In this document: positions 26,528-34,504 of the stretch, one piece after another
Position numbering within the stretch: the stretch's first letter is position 1
Layout of the letters: each line of letters begins with the position of its first letter
Assembly (NCBI RefSeq): GCF_021991925.1
Contig: NZ_RXZI01000009.1
Location: forward strand, 1 to 64,000
Length of the DNA stretch: 64,000 bases
From: Sutcliffiella horikoshii
GTDB taxonomy: Bacteria > Bacillota > Bacilli > Bacillales > Bacillaceae_I
Reading direction: 5' to 3'
Notes under the pieces: generated by a model
The model's input: only the letters and a program-made list of their open reading frames with translations
Told to the model about the DNA's origin: nothing
The model's database searches: none
Translations under genes and position numbers: made by a program

Positions 26528-26545
26528 TATTTCCCCTCCACATGC

Positions 26546-26941
26546 TTAGTTAAATACAGCACAAATCCTTTCAACAACTTGTCGTGGTCTAACATCTAAG
26601 GATGGAATATCACTAACTTTTACCCACATAGGCTCATAAGTCCCCCGACTCCTCGTTAAATCAGTAAACTCTTCTCCCATACCGATTCCCACTTCCCCTT
26701 CCAATACCTCTGCTAGGAAAAAATATTGAACGCCATTATATTTAACTTGTTCGAAGCATTCTTTAACTAGGATTTTTACACCTAATTCCTCAAGCACTTC
26801 TCTTTTTGTAGCCATCTCCGGAGTTTCCCCGGCTTCTATCCCACCACCGGGGAAAACAAAATAAACGTCCCCTTCTCGAACTCTCTTTATCAGTGCAACT
26901 TTATTTTCTTTTAATAAAATTGCTGATCCTCTATTTCTCAG
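26546..26941 (-). CDS. NUDIX hydrolase with probable CTG start
   Basis: 131 residues read from CTG at 26941, with GGGAGG 7 nt upstream. The first residues (M)RNRGSAILLKENKVALIKR match the usual N-terminus of this NUDIX subfamily, and the Nudix box reads GGIEAGETPEMATKREVLEE then LGV. The first conventional start in frame is at 26815, inside the Nudix box, and would give a dead fragment. Either CTG is used or an ATG/TTG has mutated. First gene of the NUDIX/NUDIX/DJ-1 operon. Confidence 0.75.
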   Translation of the reverse strand: MRNRGSAILLKENKVALIKRVREGDVYFVFPGGGIEAGETPEMATKREVLEELGVKILVKECFEQVKYNGVQYFFLAEVLEGEVGIGMGEEFTDLTRSRGTYEPMWVKVSDIPSLDVRPRQVVERICAVFN

Positions 26942-26990
26942 AACGGTACCTCCCTAGTTGTTCCTATAGTTGATTGGGGCATTACACGCC

Positions 26991-27851
26991 CTACTCTGCA
27001 TTCCATCTTTCAATAATCTCAAGCGCTTCCTCTACACTTTTCACTCCCGCTATTTCCACAATAAGATTTAAATCTTCTTTTGCCTTTAATGCCTCTTTTA
27101 AATTACCTTGAGGGACAATGACATGAGTGTGTCCATCCCGAGCTGCAGTTTGAACTTTTCCATTTATGGAAGACACTTTTTTCACTTTACCACTTTTGTT
27201 GATGGCGCCTGTTAGCCCAATGGAAAGTTCGTTAGTCCCTTTCCCCTCATGTACAATAGAAGACAACACCAATGCCAACCCGGCACTGCTCCCATTGATA
27301 TCCTCTCTATTTAAAAAATCATTAATTTCAGGGTTAGTGTCTTTTAAATAATGATGGACGCTTCCCCTCATATCTTCCAAATGATTCTTCTTTACACCCA
27401 AAAGTTCAAGGATAAAATTATTTTTACTCCGATAGCGAATAACATTATTTGCTACAATATCTTCATATAAATCTGCTTTATTGTAAAAAGTTATCGTTGC
27501 TCCATCCTTCAATACTGCACTTCCAACTCCCAAAATATAAATGCCAGTATTAGCTACAATCTCTTCTGATGGTTGATAAAAAGTAACGATGGAATCCGTG
27601 TTATCAAAACCAAATGCTGAGAACTCATAGTTAAATAGGACAAAAGTCAATAAAGCTGAAAATATAAATGCACGTCTCAATGCTTTTAAGTTAAAGGATA
27701 CAAAAATGAATACTATATTCGTTACCAGCAGTAACAGTAATAATAAAGCAAAGGCCACCCCGGTGAGATGATCGAACAAGTATAGATACAAAAATGCAAA
27801 ATAAATAAAAATCGTACCTAAAAACGGTTTCAAACTACTTTGCTTCTCCAA
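26991..27851 (-). CDS. Membrane-anchored Lon-like (S16) serine protease
   Basis: 286 residues. Three N-terminal TM segments (about 10-27, 31-52, 58-78) lead to an S16 domain without ATPase. The catalytic Ser is in INGSSAGLALVLSSIV (about Ser189), followed by LTGAINKSGKVKKVSSINGKVQTAARDG with the probable Lys at about 232. Lon-type domains without AAA+ modules cleave exported or membrane substrates; YlbL is the best-known Bacillus relative but has a PDZ domain, absent here. Substrate unknown. Confidence 0.75.
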   Translation of the reverse strand: MEKQSSLKPFLGTIFIYFAFLYLYLFDHLTGVAFALLLLLLLVTNIVFIFVSFNLKALRRAFIFSALLTFVLFNYEFSAFGFDNTDSIVTFYQPSEEIVANTGIYILGVGSAVLKDGATITFYNKADLYEDIVANNVIRYRSKNNFILELLGVKKNHLEDMRGSVHHYLKDTNPEINDFLNREDINGSSAGLALVLSSIVHEGKGTNELSIGLTGAINKSGKVKKVSSINGKVQTAARDGHTHVIVPQGNLKEALKAKEDLNLIVEIAGVKSVEEALEIIERWNAE

Positions 27852-27908
27852 TTTATTTTCCCCTTATGACGGTGGCATACAGATGTGATCCAGGAGGTAA
27901 TCCGTCAC

Positions 27909-28127
27909 TCAATTTCCCATCTGATTACTTTTAGCTTTATCCTTTATTATCCGCTCACTGATATACCCCAGCAGCAACCCGACTCCAATAGGTAGGAGTG
28001 AAATCTCTGTATAGGAAGGGGACCATTTAAAAACAAGAAAATTAATATCAGCCAAAAATCCAATCAAATACAGTAAACCCATAGATCCAAAAGCAATGAT
28101 TAATGGTATCCAAAATGACTTTCCCAC
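27909..28127 (-). CDS. Small two-TM membrane protein
   Basis: 72 residues; TM segments at about 7-28 and 43-59, charged C-terminus SERIIKDKAKSNQMGN. No recognised family. It precedes the Lon-like protease gene in the same direction and follows a 44-residue membrane peptide gene, so the three may form an operon. Confidence 0.6.
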   Translation of the reverse strand: MGKSFWIPLIIAFGSMGLLYLIGFLADINFLVFKWSPSYTEISLLPIGVGLLLGYISERIIKDKAKSNQMGN

Positions 28128-28151
28128 TTTTCCAGCCTCCGTTATTCCATG

Positions 28152-28286
28152 TTATCTCTGTTTGTTATTTTCCTTTAATAGCTCGATAATCTGTTCATTT
28201 TGACTTTCTATATTTCTTAAAGACTTTTCAACTGCCATGGAAGAAATAAACACCACAAGCAATATGCCGATTCCAACAAGTAACAT
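28152..28286 (-). CDS. 44-residue membrane peptide
   Basis: MLLVGIGILLVVFISSMAVE then a charged, likely helical tail (KSLRNIESQNEQIIELLKEN). One TM segment plus a short amphipathic or coiled tail. GGAG lies 7 nt before ATG. It ends 24 nt before the 72-residue membrane protein gene. The length, Shine-Dalgarno and signature of TM plus heptad tail support a real gene; function unknown. Confidence 0.6.
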   Translation of the reverse strand: MLLVGIGILLVVFISSMAVEKSLRNIESQNEQIIELLKENNKQR

Positions 28287-28672
28287 TCTAATTCTCCTAT
28301 CTATATTTTAAGATCACTTTTTAATTTAAAACTAGAAAAACTTATAGGAGACCGTCCTCCTCTTACTAACACACAATTCTTTTACATTAGGGCATTCTTT
28401 CAATTTCACTACTCTTCTCCAGCCCTACCTATAAATACGAATTTAACTGGAAAAATGTTTCATTTTTTGAAAAATAACAAGTAAAATAACAGTAGGCACT
28501 TCCTTACCTTCTTGGTAAGAAAGAAGCAACGATCTGGAAAAGGACGAATGAACGTAATAAAGTACGGAACTTTTCTTCCTTCAACCAACGCGATTACATG
28601 GCTTACACTAATCTATTTAAACAGATGCAAACATTTAATTCTCCTCTAATCAGACAGGAGGCTAATAAAGTG
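28287..28672. other. Intergenic region
   Basis: About 385 bp, AT-rich, no gene or repeat I can support. A short AGGAG/CTCCT inverted repeat occurs near 28351. Confidence 0.4.
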
Positions 28673-28715
28673 TATAAGCTAATGGGTCAATCCATTATTA
28701 ACCCATTAGCTTATA
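28673..28715. repeat. 15-bp perfect inverted repeat at a gene end
   Basis: TATAAGCTAATGGGT and its exact complement flank a 13-nt loop. The right arm forms the last codons of the 55-residue minus-strand gene. There is no T run, so it could be an mRNA-stabilising stem or a binding site rather than a terminator. Confidence 0.7.
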
Positions 28716-28865
28716 ACTAATCATCCCTCCGACAAGTCCACCAATTATTATTGCAATTGTAAGTCCCAAGTCTATTTCTCCGTTAAATAATAGCTTATAT
28801 CCTAGGAGCCCAATTAATGTGCCAGCAATCCAATAGATTAAAAATTTCCCTAAATTTTTTATTAT
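28698..28865 (-). CDS. 55-residue two-TM protein with non-standard or lost start
   Basis: The frame reads KNLGKFLIYWIAGTLIGLLG, a loop, then LGLTIAIIIGGLVGGMISYK with LMG at the end: two TM segments, clearly protein-like. Upstream AAAGGGAG is well placed but the codon at the expected start (28865) is ATA, repeated once, and no ATG, GTG or TTG lies before the first TM. It is either initiated at ATA or is a recently inactivated gene. Confidence 0.45.
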   Translation of the reverse strand: MIKNLGKFLIYWIAGTLIGLLGYKLLFNGEIDLGLTIAIIIGGLVGGMISYKLMG

Positions 28866-28968
28866 TCTTCTCTCCCTTTAAAGAATACCTTCTAATCTTT
28901 TCTATTTTTGTTATAACAATCCTTTTTGTTGCAGAAAGTAAAAGTTCTGTACCATTAGTTTTAAATAC

Positions 28969-29003
28969 AAAAAAAGAGTGGGTATCCACTGACATCCCAC
29001 TCC
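28969..29003 (-). terminator. Terminator of the FMN-reductase-like gene
   Basis: GAGTGGG/CCCACTC stem with a 12-nt loop and seven T on the minus strand, 10 nt past the stop. Confidence 0.75.
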
Positions 29004-29012
29004 CTTGTTATT

Positions 29013-29552
29013 TTAACTAAGCTCATTTCGAAGTTCTGCTGCTTGATACAGTGCAACCTTATCCTCATGAATGTCCCCTGGTTGGTTCCCTTTCCCAATG
29101 ATATATCCCTTGAACTCCACTCCCATGAATTCAAATATGTATTTGAATTGCTCGATCATCGGTAGTCCTTTGATGGATGGAGAATCTCCACCGACTGCAA
29201 TGACGTATGCGCCTTTTGTGGACATTCTATTTTTGAAGTCAGGAAAATTTGTATCCCGCATGGAGTGGGACCAGCGATCGATGAAATTTTTCATCGTCCC
29301 CGACATGCTGTACCAATAGATTGGAGTCGCAAAAATCAATGTGTCATGTTCGAGAATACGTTCCATTATTGCGTTGTAATCATCGTTTCTATTTTGGAAA
29401 CCCTTTGGATCGTGTCGCATATCGATGATTGGCAGGATAGTGTGGTTTTTCAAGTATATCTCTTCCACCTCTATCCCCTGGATGGCGTGTTTTGTTAGAG
29501 TTTCTGTATTTCCTTGCTCTCGGGTTCCCCCATATATAACGGCTATGGACAT
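29013..29552 (-). CDS. NADPH-dependent FMN reductase/flavodoxin-fold oxidoreductase
   Basis: 179 residues. The N-terminal IAVIYGGTREQGNTETLTKHAI is an FMN phosphate loop; IFATPIYWYSMSGTMKNFIDRW is the conserved flavodoxin-like FMN-ring segment; VIAVGGDSPS follows. Family members reduce FMN, quinones or azo compounds with NAD(P)H. It resembles YwqN-like proteins. Monocistronic with its own terminator. Confidence 0.85.
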   Translation of the reverse strand: MSIAVIYGGTREQGNTETLTKHAIQGIEVEEIYLKNHTILPIIDMRHDPKGFQNRNDDYNAIMERILEHDTLIFATPIYWYSMSGTMKNFIDRWSHSMRDTNFPDFKNRMSTKGAYVIAVGGDSPSIKGLPMIEQFKYIFEFMGVEFKGYIIGKGNQPGDIHEDKVALYQAAELRNELS

Positions 29553-29837
29553 AGTAATCCCTTCCTTTCACTTCTGATGTGTACATTTTATACTGAAGAT
29601 GTGGTTGAGACATAGGATAGAGGATTATTTAGTTGTATGTTATTTATTGAATTTCTTTAACTTGCTGAACTTCTAGCCCCCACCCATGAGAATCAAAAAT
29701 CAAGTATTCATTTTTATAAGCCACTTTTTGATTTTATAAGCCACTTTGAGCAAGATAAATGCCAATCGACACAAATCGACACTCCGCGTCAAAGGGTGTC
29801 CCTTTCCTCATCAAGGCCACATCCCTTTCAAGCAACT

Positions 29838-29993
29838 TTATATAAATAAATTCCTTACCCACAGGGCCCCGTACAACAAAGCTGTTCCTCCCACAATGAG
29901 TAACCCGATCATCATAAAGCCATATATAAATCCTTTTCCCATCGCAAAAATATCTAAGAAAAATCCTTTAATTGAGTCAATGATTGCTTGCAT
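29838..29993 (-). CDS. 51-residue membrane protein
   Basis: MQAIIDSIKGFFLDIFAMGK leads into one TM segment (about residues 22-44, GFMMIGLLIVGGTALLYGAL). AAGGAGGAGG lies 5-6 nt before ATG, one of the strongest ribosome sites in the window, so the gene is very likely real. It starts 13 nt after the end of the upstream GNAT gene and is probably co-transcribed. Function unknown; amphipathic helix plus TM is common for small membrane regulators. Confidence 0.65.
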   Translation of the reverse strand: MQAIIDSIKGFFLDIFAMGKGFIYGFMMIGLLIVGGTALLYGALWVRNLFI

Positions 29994-30006
29994 GATAGCC
30001 TCCTCC

Positions 30007-30819
30007 TTAAAATTTCTCCCAAACCGCGTTCGTATAAGCCACCTTCAGCCCAGCTCGTTCCATGTTTTTTTGGCTCACACTGCCAAAAGCTGCTTGGCCG
30101 ATGATATATTGGCAATCTTCATCAATCGCAGTTTGGATGCGCTTTTGTATTAAAGCTGTTTGAACTCCTTTGTTTCTATATTCAGGTACGGTTGCCGAGG
30201 CTGCCAATGTCGCTATGCCATTTTTTCTAAACAACACAGCTATCCCGGCTGGTTCCCCATCAACGCGTGCCAGATGAAAAGTCCAGTTATCTCTTTCTGC
30301 AAGCACCCTGTTATTGGCGGTCACAAAGTCTTTGAATGCAACCGGCATCCCGAAACCTTTCGTATATATTTCTCCGAATAAATCGAAATTCTCAAGACTG
30401 ATTTCTTCTATCTGAGTGGCACTACCTCCCTTTACCATCGGCATTTCATTTGTAGATAGAGAACGATAAAGAGCCGTATGAAACCCACTTTGAAAAAAGC
30501 CCATTGTACTGAGCTTTCGAAAGAGGTCTCTTGACGCATTGCCTGGTGTCACCTCAAACCTCGCGGGGATTCCTCTATTAGAATAAAATTCTACTATTTC
30601 GTCCAGGTCATCTATATTCTCTTCGCGGATTCCCTTCACCGTGTTGAATGATGGACCGGGAATATTTTTGACCGAGAACGCAACGGCATTTCCAAAGCGT
30701 TTCAGCTCCACGCCCATTGCATTATCGTTAAGTCCCTTTACTCTCATCAATCTATCTTCAAGCGCTTCGACCTCTGACTGTTCTACGATTTCCAATTCAG
30801 TTTTTGTTAGGATGGACAT
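30007..30819 (-). CDS. GNAT N-acetyltransferase with N-terminal extension
   Basis: 270 residues; the GNAT fold lies in the C-terminal half, with LAASATVPEYRNKGVQTALIQKRI (about 205-228) as the acetyl-CoA loop. The N-terminal half (RGIPARFEVTPGNASRDLFRKLSTMGFFQSGFHTAL) looks like a degenerate second GNAT. Conserved Asn/Cys in DEDCQYIIGQAAFGSVSQKNMERAGL. Substrate unknown. It precedes the 51-residue peptide gene. Confidence 0.8.
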   Translation of the reverse strand: MSILTKTELEIVEQSEVEALEDRLMRVKGLNDNAMGVELKRFGNAVAFSVKNIPGPSFNTVKGIREENIDDLDEIVEFYSNRGIPARFEVTPGNASRDLFRKLSTMGFFQSGFHTALYRSLSTNEMPMVKGGSATQIEEISLENFDLFGEIYTKGFGMPVAFKDFVTANNRVLAERDNWTFHLARVDGEPAGIAVLFRKNGIATLAASATVPEYRNKGVQTALIQKRIQTAIDEDCQYIIGQAAFGSVSQKNMERAGLKVAYTNAVWEKF

Positions 30820-30846
30820 GAACTTACCTCCGTGTGAATGATAGAA

Positions 30847-31743
30847 CTATTTTTCTTCTTTTCCCTGCTTTTTCTTCTCCCCAACAGATAATAGAAGAAC
30901 CGAAACCATTAATAAAATTGCTCCTGTAACATTCCATATTGTTAGCTTTATTGGAAAAAACGGAAAGGAAATCACCGCTAGCAACAAGGGACTCAGAGCT
31001 CTGGATATATTTGCAATGGAAAAGCGCAAGTATTTTAGTGCTTCGTAAAGAAGAATGGTGCCCAAAAAGCCCGTTATGATAGAAGAAAGTACAATCAACA
31101 AAACCCCATTAACAGGGTAATTAGGATCAAAAAGTTCTCCGGCTAGCATCGAATAAACCAATACAAAAATAGCCGTGATACAGTTGTTGGTAAACAATAT
31201 GGAGTTGGATTCCCTACCAATGGTCAATGTCTTCTTTATGTAGACATTCGTTAGCGCAAAAAAGAAGGTATAAAGGATCGCAAACAAACTACCAACCAAG
31301 GAGGCTTGCCAATCTGCCCCCTCACCAACGAACATGAATGCTCCAAACAAGGCTAGGACGATAAAGATTATTTCTGTTTTTGTCATTTTTTCCTTTAAGA
31401 TAAAAACCGATAAGACAACTGCAAAAACGGTATAAAATCTGCCGAGAAAGCCCACTTCAACAGGTGACAACAAATCCATGCTCATAAACAAAAAAATGAC
31501 TCCACATGCATTAAATAGCGCTAGTAAGATAACCTCTTTTTCAACATAAAACGTAACGGTGTTTTTCGTAAAAACTCCCCAAAGATAGCTTACAACGATA
31601 ATGGTAACGGTATTTATAAGTGCTGCCTTACCCGGAGAAATATGTAACAGCCCAAATTTTGATACTAAAGGGCCGATAGCCATCATTACTACCGATAGAA
31701 AATTTAAATAATAGCCTTTTTTGATATTGTCCATTTCTCCCAC
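30847..31743 (-). CDS. EamA/DMT family transporter
   Basis: 298 residues with ten TM helices in two EamA repeats; the first has SKFGLLHISPGKAALINTVTIIVVSYLWG, the second ALTNVYIKKTL..NSILFTNNCITAIFVLV, and the usual ALSPLLLAVISFPFFP near the end. Likely a metabolite exporter. Ends 27 nt before a GNAT gene on the same strand and lies 11 nt after a DinB gene, so the three are probably one operon. Confidence 0.85.
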   Translation of the reverse strand: MGEMDNIKKGYYLNFLSVVMMAIGPLVSKFGLLHISPGKAALINTVTIIVVSYLWGVFTKNTVTFYVEKEVILLALFNACGVIFLFMSMDLLSPVEVGFLGRFYTVFAVVLSVFILKEKMTKTEIIFIVLALFGAFMFVGEGADWQASLVGSLFAILYTFFFALTNVYIKKTLTIGRESNSILFTNNCITAIFVLVYSMLAGELFDPNYPVNGVLLIVLSSIITGFLGTILLYEALKYLRFSIANISRALSPLLLAVISFPFFPIKLTIWNVTGAILLMVSVLLLSVGEKKKQGKEEK

Positions 31744-31754
31744 CCTTTATGGAG

Positions 31755-32243
31755 TCAGCTTGTTACCACTTCCGGTGCAATCAAGTCTGTATCAGGTGGG
31801 GTATAGCCAAACTGTCGTCCTATTTTGACGATCTGCCCTTTATGGTGGAATTCGTGAGTGGTGGTGTGGGTGAACAGCCAGAGTGTACTGAAGTCAGAAG
31901 TTTCACCGTTTTTAAAAGTATAAGGAATGGTGTGCTCCCAGTTGTCCTTATACTTGAGCAAAAATTCCTCTACAAGTTCGTCTGTTTTACGAAAAAGCTC
32001 TCTCATATCGTGGACGTTTTTTATCGTGAGTGGATCTGTTTTGGCGATTGATTTTCCAAGACCATGCGTACCCAGCCAAAAATGGTAGCACGTCGCTATA
32101 TGTATGTGAAGGTTTCGGACCGAGTCCCCGCCGAAGCTTTCCATTTCCTTTACATAGTCGGCGTGAGACATCCCCTCACAATAGTGAAATAACGTCTCCC
32201 TTGTCCGTCTGATCCAATCGTACTGACTTTGAAATAACTCCAT
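31755..32243 (-). CDS. DinB family protein
   Basis: 162 residues of the four-helix DinB/YfiT fold. HIHIATCYHFWLG supplies the first metal-binding His and LFTHTTTHEFHHKGQIVKIG the others. Members include thiol S-transferases (bacillithiol) and uncharacterised metalloproteins. Start ATG 32243 is preceded by a purine-rich AAGGAGATGGG. First gene of a probable operon with the EamA carrier. Confidence 0.8.
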   Translation of the reverse strand: MELFQSQYDWIRRTRETLFHYCEGMSHADYVKEMESFGGDSVRNLHIHIATCYHFWLGTHGLGKSIAKTDPLTIKNVHDMRELFRKTDELVEEFLLKYKDNWEHTIPYTFKNGETSDFSTLWLFTHTTTHEFHHKGQIVKIGRQFGYTPPDTDLIAPEVVTS

Positions 32244-32333
32244 TTTCCCATCTCCTTATTCTTTAATGAAGAAATATTCCGTCTTTCATTAATAGTATCA
32301 TATGAGTAAGGAGATGGTAATAATTTCTATCGT

Positions 32334-32846
32334 TTATTGAATGATGGAATTTGCGACTTCTACAAGTGACCCTTCTTTTACATAGGGCATAGAAAGTGCA
32401 CGTATATATTCAATCATGTAATGATTTCCTTCATATTCAAAAGCAAGCTTTGAAATGGAGGCATGCTCTTTTCCTTCCACGTACGAACCGTCCATGCCAT
32501 TTTTAAGTGGCACATACTTTGATATAGCTCGAGGAAAATCTTCCTGATCTTGTCCGGCAACCCAGACCACCATGACATCCATATTACTGGAGTCCACATA
32601 TTCCAGCTGTAATTTCCCTTTATAGTACCCTCTGTCATTATACCTACCAAAAGAGTGAGTCGGCTTAAAGGGAATGGATTGGGGTGTGATTGTGTCTAAC
32701 CGGGTATTCTTTTCATATTGAGCTGTAGCTTTTTCGACTGTGGTGAAGCCTGAACTTATGTAGTTAGAGGTAATAGAATCGGTTTCCGTGTTCAGGGGCT
32801 GAAAGGACATCGTTAAAAGCAGACCTACCAATAGTAATTTTGACAT
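32334..32846 (-). CDS. Secreted hypothetical protein
   Basis: 170 residues with a short signal peptide (MSKLLLVGLLLTMSFQPLNT), probably cleaved near residue 20. The mature part contains YYKGKLQLEYVDSSNMDVMVVWVAGQDQEDFP and SISKLAFEYEGNHYMIEYIRAL, suggesting a small beta-rich extracellular domain. No family recognised. Monocistronic. Confidence 0.65.
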   Translation of the reverse strand: MSKLLLVGLLLTMSFQPLNTETDSITSNYISSGFTTVEKATAQYEKNTRLDTITPQSIPFKPTHSFGRYNDRGYYKGKLQLEYVDSSNMDVMVVWVAGQDQEDFPRAISKYVPLKNGMDGSYVEGKEHASISKLAFEYEGNHYMIEYIRALSMPYVKEGSLVEVANSIIQ

Positions 32847-32915
32847 TTATGTGGCTCCAATCTATTTCGTTTTTTATAGTTTGGATTTCATCATGACCTG
32901 GTATTCACCGACGAA

Positions 32916-32953
32916 AAAAAGACAAGTATAGAGCATATCTCCATACTTGCCTT
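32916..32953 (-). terminator. Terminator of the ArsR operon
   Basis: GGCAAGTAT/ATACTTGTC stem with seven T on the minus strand, about 40 nt past the last gene of the operon. Confidence 0.7.
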
Positions 32954-32974
32954 AGGCTAAATTGTTTTAGCTAC

Positions 32975-32993
32975 GGGTCGCCGTGCCTGCCCC
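32975..32993. repeat. Dispersed motif, copy abutting a stop codon
   Basis: GGGTCGCCGTGCCTGCCCC, a reverse-orientation copy that ends directly at the stop codon of the FNR-like gene, between gene and terminator. Confidence 0.5.
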
Positions 32994-33674
32994 TCAACCC
33001 ACAAAAACATCCTTCTTGATAGCACGTTTGGCTATATTGCTACTCTTCAAGTGCTCGACCACCATGTTAACAGCGTCCTTTGAACCAGCAACAAAATATT
33101 GACCTTTTTCTTTGTGTTTTTCTTTAAATATATTTATTTCCTGCAACAGCTGTTCTTTTGTCGTGATAAAGTCAACATCCACATTCTTGAAATCCACTTT
33201 ATAAATATGCATATTTTCGCTATCGAAATAGAGGAGTTTAACTTGTTTCCCTATATTTTCTCCTTCTATTTGCTTAATGATTGCTCGAAATGGGGTGATG
33301 CCGATGTCTGCTGCTATAAAGAGTGCCGGGCTTTTTTCTTTTAGATAAAAGGAGCCTACTGGCCCACTCATGTTGATTTTCATCCCTGGCTCTAATTCCA
33401 GCAACGCCTGCTTAAAGTCACTTGGGTTCTCGCCGATTGTGGTAGTGAGCCTCACCACACCCTCACTTGGAATGGAGGAGACGGTGAATGGCTTTGTGTG
33501 ATTTTTAATTTTCTTATGTGTTATAGTAAATAACCCGTGTTGGCCAGGCTTCCACGTCAAGTCTTGATCTTTTTTGAAAAGAAAGGAATAGACCCTTTGT
33601 GATTCTTTTACTTTTTCTATAAAGACAAGTTCACTTTTCTTAAAAATAGAAAGTGTATCTTTTAAAAAACTCAT
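32994..33674 (-). CDS. FNR-like FAD/NAD(P)-binding oxidoreductase
   Basis: 226 residues. The FAD motif is HTKPFTVSSIP (RxYS-type, about 61-71), the pyrophosphate-binding glycine stretch is SGPVGSFYL, and the NAD(P) site is ALFIAADIGITPFRAII. It lacks an iron-sulphur or CYPOR domain, so electrons must pass to a separate partner. Third gene of the ArsR/SRPBCC operon; 19 nt after the SRPBCC gene, so it should be derepressed with it. Confidence 0.82.
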   Translation of the reverse strand: MSFLKDTLSIFKKSELVFIEKVKESQRVYSFLFKKDQDLTWKPGQHGLFTITHKKIKNHTKPFTVSSIPSEGVVRLTTTIGENPSDFKQALLELEPGMKINMSGPVGSFYLKEKSPALFIAADIGITPFRAIIKQIEGENIGKQVKLLYFDSENMHIYKVDFKNVDVDFITTKEQLLQEINIFKEKHKEKGQYFVAGSKDAVNMVVEHLKSSNIAKRAIKKDVFVG

Positions 33675-33693
33675 GTACGTATCTCCTTTTCCA

Positions 33694-34086
33694 TTAGCCT
33701 TCTTTTAAGATTTCGGTTAACCCTTCTACCATCATGGTCCAACCATATTTCGCCCCAAAGTAAGCTTGGTTCTCTTCTTCAAACCCTGTATGTTCCAAGT
33801 GGAGGTGAGTTGTTTCTCCATCTTCTTTTAAAGTCCAAGTGACAATCGTGTCAATGGGACCGCCAACCCATGTGTATGATAATTTATGGGGCTTGTCCAC
33901 CACTAAAACCTCACTATTGACAATCAATCCAATTTCTCTATTTTGAAACTGACACTTGTAACCTACAATTGGCCTGAAGTTGTTCTCCATCACCCATTGT
34001 GCCAGTGTCTCTGAATGGGTTAAAGCGTTCCAAACCTTGTCGATAGGGCTTTTAAATTGATAATCTAATGATAAGTTGGCCATCAT
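33694..34086 (-). CDS. SRPBCC/AHSA1 domain protein
   Basis: 130 residues. SPIDKVWNALTHSETLAQWVM opens the START-like fold and GPIDTIVTWTLKEDGETTHLHLEHTGFEE continues it; the helix GWTMMVEGLTEILK closes the hydrophobic cavity. ArsR plus SRPBCC pairs are common in Bacillus and typically bind a hydrophobic ligand. Its ATG follows the arsR stop immediately, with GGAGG inside the arsR end, indicating coupling. Confidence 0.85.
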   Translation of the reverse strand: MMANLSLDYQFKSPIDKVWNALTHSETLAQWVMENNFRPIVGYKCQFQNREIGLIVNSEVLVVDKPHKLSYTWVGGPIDTIVTWTLKEDGETTHLHLEHTGFEEENQAYFGAKYGWTMMVEGLTEILKEG

Positions 34087-34407
34087 TTATTCCTCCAATA
34101 ACTTCTTTAATTTCATTGCGCTATCATTCCAGAACTGCTCATAGTAGGCCAGCCAGTCCTGAACTTCTTTCAAAGGGGCCGGGTTTAGGCGGTACCTCGT
34201 TTCTCTTCCTATTTTCCGATTTGAGACTAAGTCGGCTGCTTTCAACACAGACAAATGTTTAGATACGGCAGTACGGCCCATATCAAAGTGTGGCGTGAGT
34301 TCGTAGAGCGGCAGTTCCTCTTTTTCTGCTAGCAGGCGTATGATTTTTCGCCTGGTAGGATCTGCGATGGCCACATACACATCTTTTTCTTGAAGGGCAA
34401 GATTCAT
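34087..34407 (-). CDS. ArsR family transcriptional repressor
   Basis: 106 residues from ATG at 34407 (GGAGG 8 nt upstream). Winged-helix core IADPTRRKIIRLLAEKEELP, recognition helix MGRTAVSKHLSVLKAADLV, wing GRETRYRLNP. It lacks a CxC metal site, so it belongs to the non-metal SRPBCC-linked ArsR group. It probably represses its own operon through the palindrome at 34433-34476. Confidence 0.88.
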   Translation of the reverse strand: MNLALQEKDVYVAIADPTRRKIIRLLAEKEELPLYELTPHFDMGRTAVSKHLSVLKAADLVSNRKIGRETRYRLNPAPLKEVQDWLAYYEQFWNDSAMKLKKLLEE

Positions 34408-34432
34408 GGTTCTTCCTCCTTTCAAACAAATA

Positions 34433-34482
34433 GGACACCAATTAGTGTCTTTATTATATGACACTAATTGGTGTCCAGTCAA
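34433..34482 (-). promoter_or_regulatory. Promoter with double palindromic ArsR operator
   Basis: Seventeen-bp arms GGACACCAATTAGTGTC and the exact complement flank 10 bp (34433-34476). Each arm is itself a near palindrome, ACACYAATTRGTGT. A minus-strand promoter overlaps it: -35 TTGACT (34477-34482), 18-bp spacer, -10 TATAAT (34453-34458). One site fills the spacer and the other covers the start region, as expected for autorepression. Confidence 0.85.
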
Positions 34483-34504
34483 CTGGATATATTGTGATGG
34501 ATAG

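Noticed and set aside
29714-29754. Two TATAAGCCACTTT units as a further 21-bp array
   Set aside because: Only two copies, 20 bp apart; too short to support.
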